A stretch of DNA of 64,000 bases from a bacterium. Its GTDB lineage: Bacteria > CLD3 > SB21. Below, in pieces: positions 62,529-64,000 of the stretch. The notes under the pieces were generated by a model. That model had not been told where the DNA came from, did no database searches, and saw nothing but the letters and a program-made list of their open reading frames with translations. Both the position numbers and the translations under genes were made by a program. The first letter of the stretch is position 1, and the number at the start of each line of letters is the position of its first letter. The stretch covers positions 1-64,000 of the forward strand of contig JABWCP010000013.1 in the NCBI GenBank assembly GCA_013360215.1, given 5' to 3'.

Positions 62529-63014
62529 TTATACTTTCCAACGATATTGATACGCTAGCGGGCCTGGCTTCTTACATTCTACTATGTTACTGTTTCCAAA
62601 ATGAAGTTTATTTAGGTGAATTATGATATGATATCCATCTTTCGATATTATCCATAGATTGGGTTTTAGTTTATAAGGTTTTAAACTATAATCAGGATCA
62701 AGGAATACCCCTGTTTTCTTTCTTAACTCCTTAAGTGTAATGTCAATATTATAATTATTTTGAATCGAACTCGATACAAAAGCTCTACCGTTGGAAAGAT
62801 AGAGAAAATGATGATAAAACTCTGTGAATGAATCGCCATCAGGGTTGCCGTGCTTTCGGTGAGTCAAAACATGTAGTCCCTGCTGGTGTTTATCAAAATA
62901 AACGCACTCAAGGCTCGTTGGGTATTTAAATACTAATAAGTAGAATATCCAAAATGGAACGATCAAAATAGATATTACAAAAAAAACTCCAGCGTCCATA
63001 GGTGTCGTATCCAT
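62529..63014 (-). CDS. Membrane-anchored protein of unknown function
   Basis: A 161-residue protein with one N-terminal transmembrane helix (VFFVISILIVPFWIFYLLVF) and a hydrophilic C-terminal domain. No named family is recognised. Residues such as FTEFYHHFLYLSNGRAFVSS and KLKPNLWIISKDGYHIIIHL suggest a mixed alpha/beta domain. It is 2 bases downstream of the next gene, so it belongs to the AT-rich minus-strand cluster at the right edge. Confidence 0.6.
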   Translation of the reverse strand: MDTTPMDAGVFFVISILIVPFWIFYLLVFKYPTSLECVYFDKHQQGLHVLTHRKHGNPDGDSFTEFYHHFLYLSNGRAFVSSSIQNNYNIDITLKELRKKTGVFLDPDYSLKPYKLKPNLWIISKDGYHIIIHLNKLHFGNSNIVECKKPGPLAYQYRWKV

Positions 63015-63016
63015 TT

Positions 63017-63385
63017 CTATTTTACTTCAATCTGTCCACAACCGCTTAGCTCGGATTCGTCGTTTACAACTATCGCAGCCGTAAATACACCACTTTCCGC
63101 CACTTCTATAAACGTTGTAAAATAATCTAATTGATCTGCTTGTATTTCGGAGATTTTATACTTCAAATTGTTTTTATACCATTGTACTTTTAACGGTATA
63201 AAATCACTGCATCTTTTCTCAAAGTGCGCATACAATTTGACGGTATCCTTTTTATCAATATCAAAAAAAGAACAATAATCGCTATTTCGAATTTGCTGAT
63301 ATGGCGTAACGAACAGATGGGTGCAGTCGCTCATGGAAGTAAATTGCTGTGCACATAAAATCGAAGCGTATATTATAATAATCAA
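63017..63385 (-). CDS. Small exported protein of unknown function, UUG start
   Basis: A 122-residue protein with a short signal peptide (MIIIIYASILCAQQ). The only start in frame is TTG at 63385, because an in-frame TGA lies 15 bases upstream. The start lies 9 bases after the upstream stop. GAGA is the only Shine-Dalgarno-like site. The mature part is a beta-sandwich-like PKD/Ig-type domain (LKVQWYKNNLKYKISEIQAD, YFTTFIEVAESGVFTAAIVV) with Cys at 21, 38, 59 and about 117. Unrecognised family. Confidence 0.55.
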   Translation of the reverse strand: MIIIIYASILCAQQFTSMSDCTHLFVTPYQQIRNSDYCSFFDIDKKDTVKLYAHFEKRCSDFIPLKVQWYKNNLKYKISEIQADQLDYFTTFIEVAESGVFTAAIVVNDESELSGCGQIEVK

Positions 63386-63394
63386 TTTATTATC

Positions 63395-64000
63395 TCATTT
63401 TGAGATAGGGCCGATATACTTTTTAGCAATTACCAAATGATCAAAGAATATAGAGCCGATGTGATTAGCATTATTATTATCATTAAAATTTTTCAACCAA
63501 ATATAATTTAAGTTTAACGCGGGGTCATTTCGCCACTGAAATCCCTCGAACGGTATGCCTGAACCCTCTGTAAAAAATGCTTCACTCCAAGTCCCAACAG
63601 GAAACATGTAGCCCAGATGAAATATTTGAACACCATCAACCCACAGTTTCAGTTCGCCATTAGAAGCCGAAACCGGACTATTTAATTTAATCATCATTTC
63701 GATGCAGTGCCACGAGGTCAAACTAATATTATTGGCGGTCGAGTTATTAATAAACTCATTTCCATAATAGGATCCAGCATTCGGCCCGGTAGTGTAGGGG
63801 TGCATGCCCATCCAATAATTATAAAATCCAAATTTCGAATAGTCGGCGGGATTTTGTCTTGCAGCACCTGTTATTTCTGTACCTACGTGAAATTCTACAT
63901 TGCCAAGCGGTTTGACGCCGGACTTTTGTCCGGCTGTTGGCGATGGTGGATTTTTGCCGCCGACATAAACACCGGAATGGTGATATGCAGTGGTATTGTC
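63395..64000 (-). CDS. C-terminal part of an exported jelly-roll/lectin-like protein (partial)
   Basis: The frame is open to the window edge, so about 201 C-terminal residues are visible; an internal ATG at 63811 is unlikely to be the real start. The visible part shows a jelly-roll, concanavalin-like pattern: NVEFHVGTEITGAARQNPAD, WHCIEMMIKLNSPVSA, NGELKLWVDGVQIFHLGY and IFFDHLVIAKKYIGPIS. The W...E...K-N, then WVDG pattern is common in alginate-lyase-like and other polysaccharide-binding or -cleaving domains. An N-terminal signal lies outside the window, so export is inference. Catalytic residues cannot be judged from this part. Confidence 0.6.
   Translation of the reverse strand, partial: DNTTAYHHSGVYVGGKNPPSPTAGQKSGVKPLGNVEFHVGTEITGAARQNPADYSKFGFYNYWMGMHPYTTGPNAGSYYGNEFINNSTANNISLTSWHCIEMMIKLNSPVSASNGELKLWVDGVQIFHLGYMFPVGTWSEAFFTEGSGIPFEGFQWRNDPALNLNYIWLKNFNDNNNANHIGSIFFDHLVIAKKYIGPISK

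Noticed and set aside
1-64000. Transfer RNA, rRNA, CRISPR arrays, transposons or prophage
   Set aside because: By eye no cloverleaf T-arm pattern, rRNA block, short repeat-spacer array, transposase or phage structural gene was noticed; a tRNAscan/Infernal search was not possible.

Overview
The window reads as chromosome of an uncultured-type, diderm bacterium of the Fibrobacterota-Chlorobiota-Bacteroidota (FCB) breadth, for example an Ignavibacteria/Calditrichota/KSB1/Zixibacteria-like lineage. This is inference from gene content: two GWxTD-domain exported proteins, a TonB receptor with an N-terminal carboxypeptidase-regulatory domain, many short lipoproteins, LVIVD and PD40 propellers, and a Reg_prop/Y_Y_Y sensor kinase. 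Unlike typical Bacteroidetes, Shine-Dalgarno sites (AAGGAG/GGAGG) are common and sigma70-like promoter boxes can be seen. No type IX sorting domain was noticed in the exported proteins. No rRNA, tRNA, CRISPR array, transposase or phage gene was seen.

Layout. 1-3.4 kb (minus): PLP decarboxylase (cut by the window edge), FmdB zinc ribbon, and a SIR2-TPR protein that is a possible defence gene. 3.5-9.4 kb (plus): lpdA, engB, GWxTD protein 1, asnS and a PD40 lipoprotein, with clear terminators. 9.5-10.0 kb: an unrecognised ORF. 10.0-17.8 kb (minus): one compact operon rimO - GWxTD protein 2 - era - lipoprotein - moeA - mutS2. 18.0-21.2 kb: a TetR regulator and a TonB receptor that share palindromic sites upstream. 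21.2-29.3 kb: an accessory surface zone with a metallophosphatase, small outer-membrane barrels (one broken by two homopolymer frameshifts), lipoproteins, rpsU, a DUF4139-like protein and an amidase-DUF2914 protein, separated by strong hairpin terminators.

29.4-34.1 kb: small proteins and a three-subunit molybdenum hydroxylase whose iron-sulfur subunit carries a Tat signal. moeA, 17 kb away, would supply molybdenum cofactor. 34.2-39.7 kb: GNAT, glycosyltransferase, then a minus operon of two zinc-ribbon membrane proteins, radC, ruvA and a CAP-domain protein. 39.8-43.5 kb: NhaD-type antiporter, gamma-carbonic-anhydrase-like protein, cytidine deaminase and MscS. 43.6-47.4 kb: a 1265-residue secreted protein with an LVIVD propeller and ten Ig/cadherin-like repeats. 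47.7-59.0 kb (minus): DUF2147, DEAD helicase, lipA, HIT, GATase, M50-like protease, HAD, AlkD-like protein and a 1065-residue propeller histidine kinase. 59.1-62.5 kb (plus): rarA - dut - lipB - TPR operon. 62.5-64.0 kb (minus): AT-rich, poorly recognised genes ending in a truncated jelly-roll protein.

Most of the window is ordinary housekeeping plus envelope biology. lpdA, lipA and lipB together cover lipoate attachment and use. There is no obvious multi-gene novel island. The points most worth a second look are the SIR2-TPR gene, the TetR operator set, the 107-nt structured element at 21235-21341, and the outer-membrane gene with paired homopolymer frameshifts.
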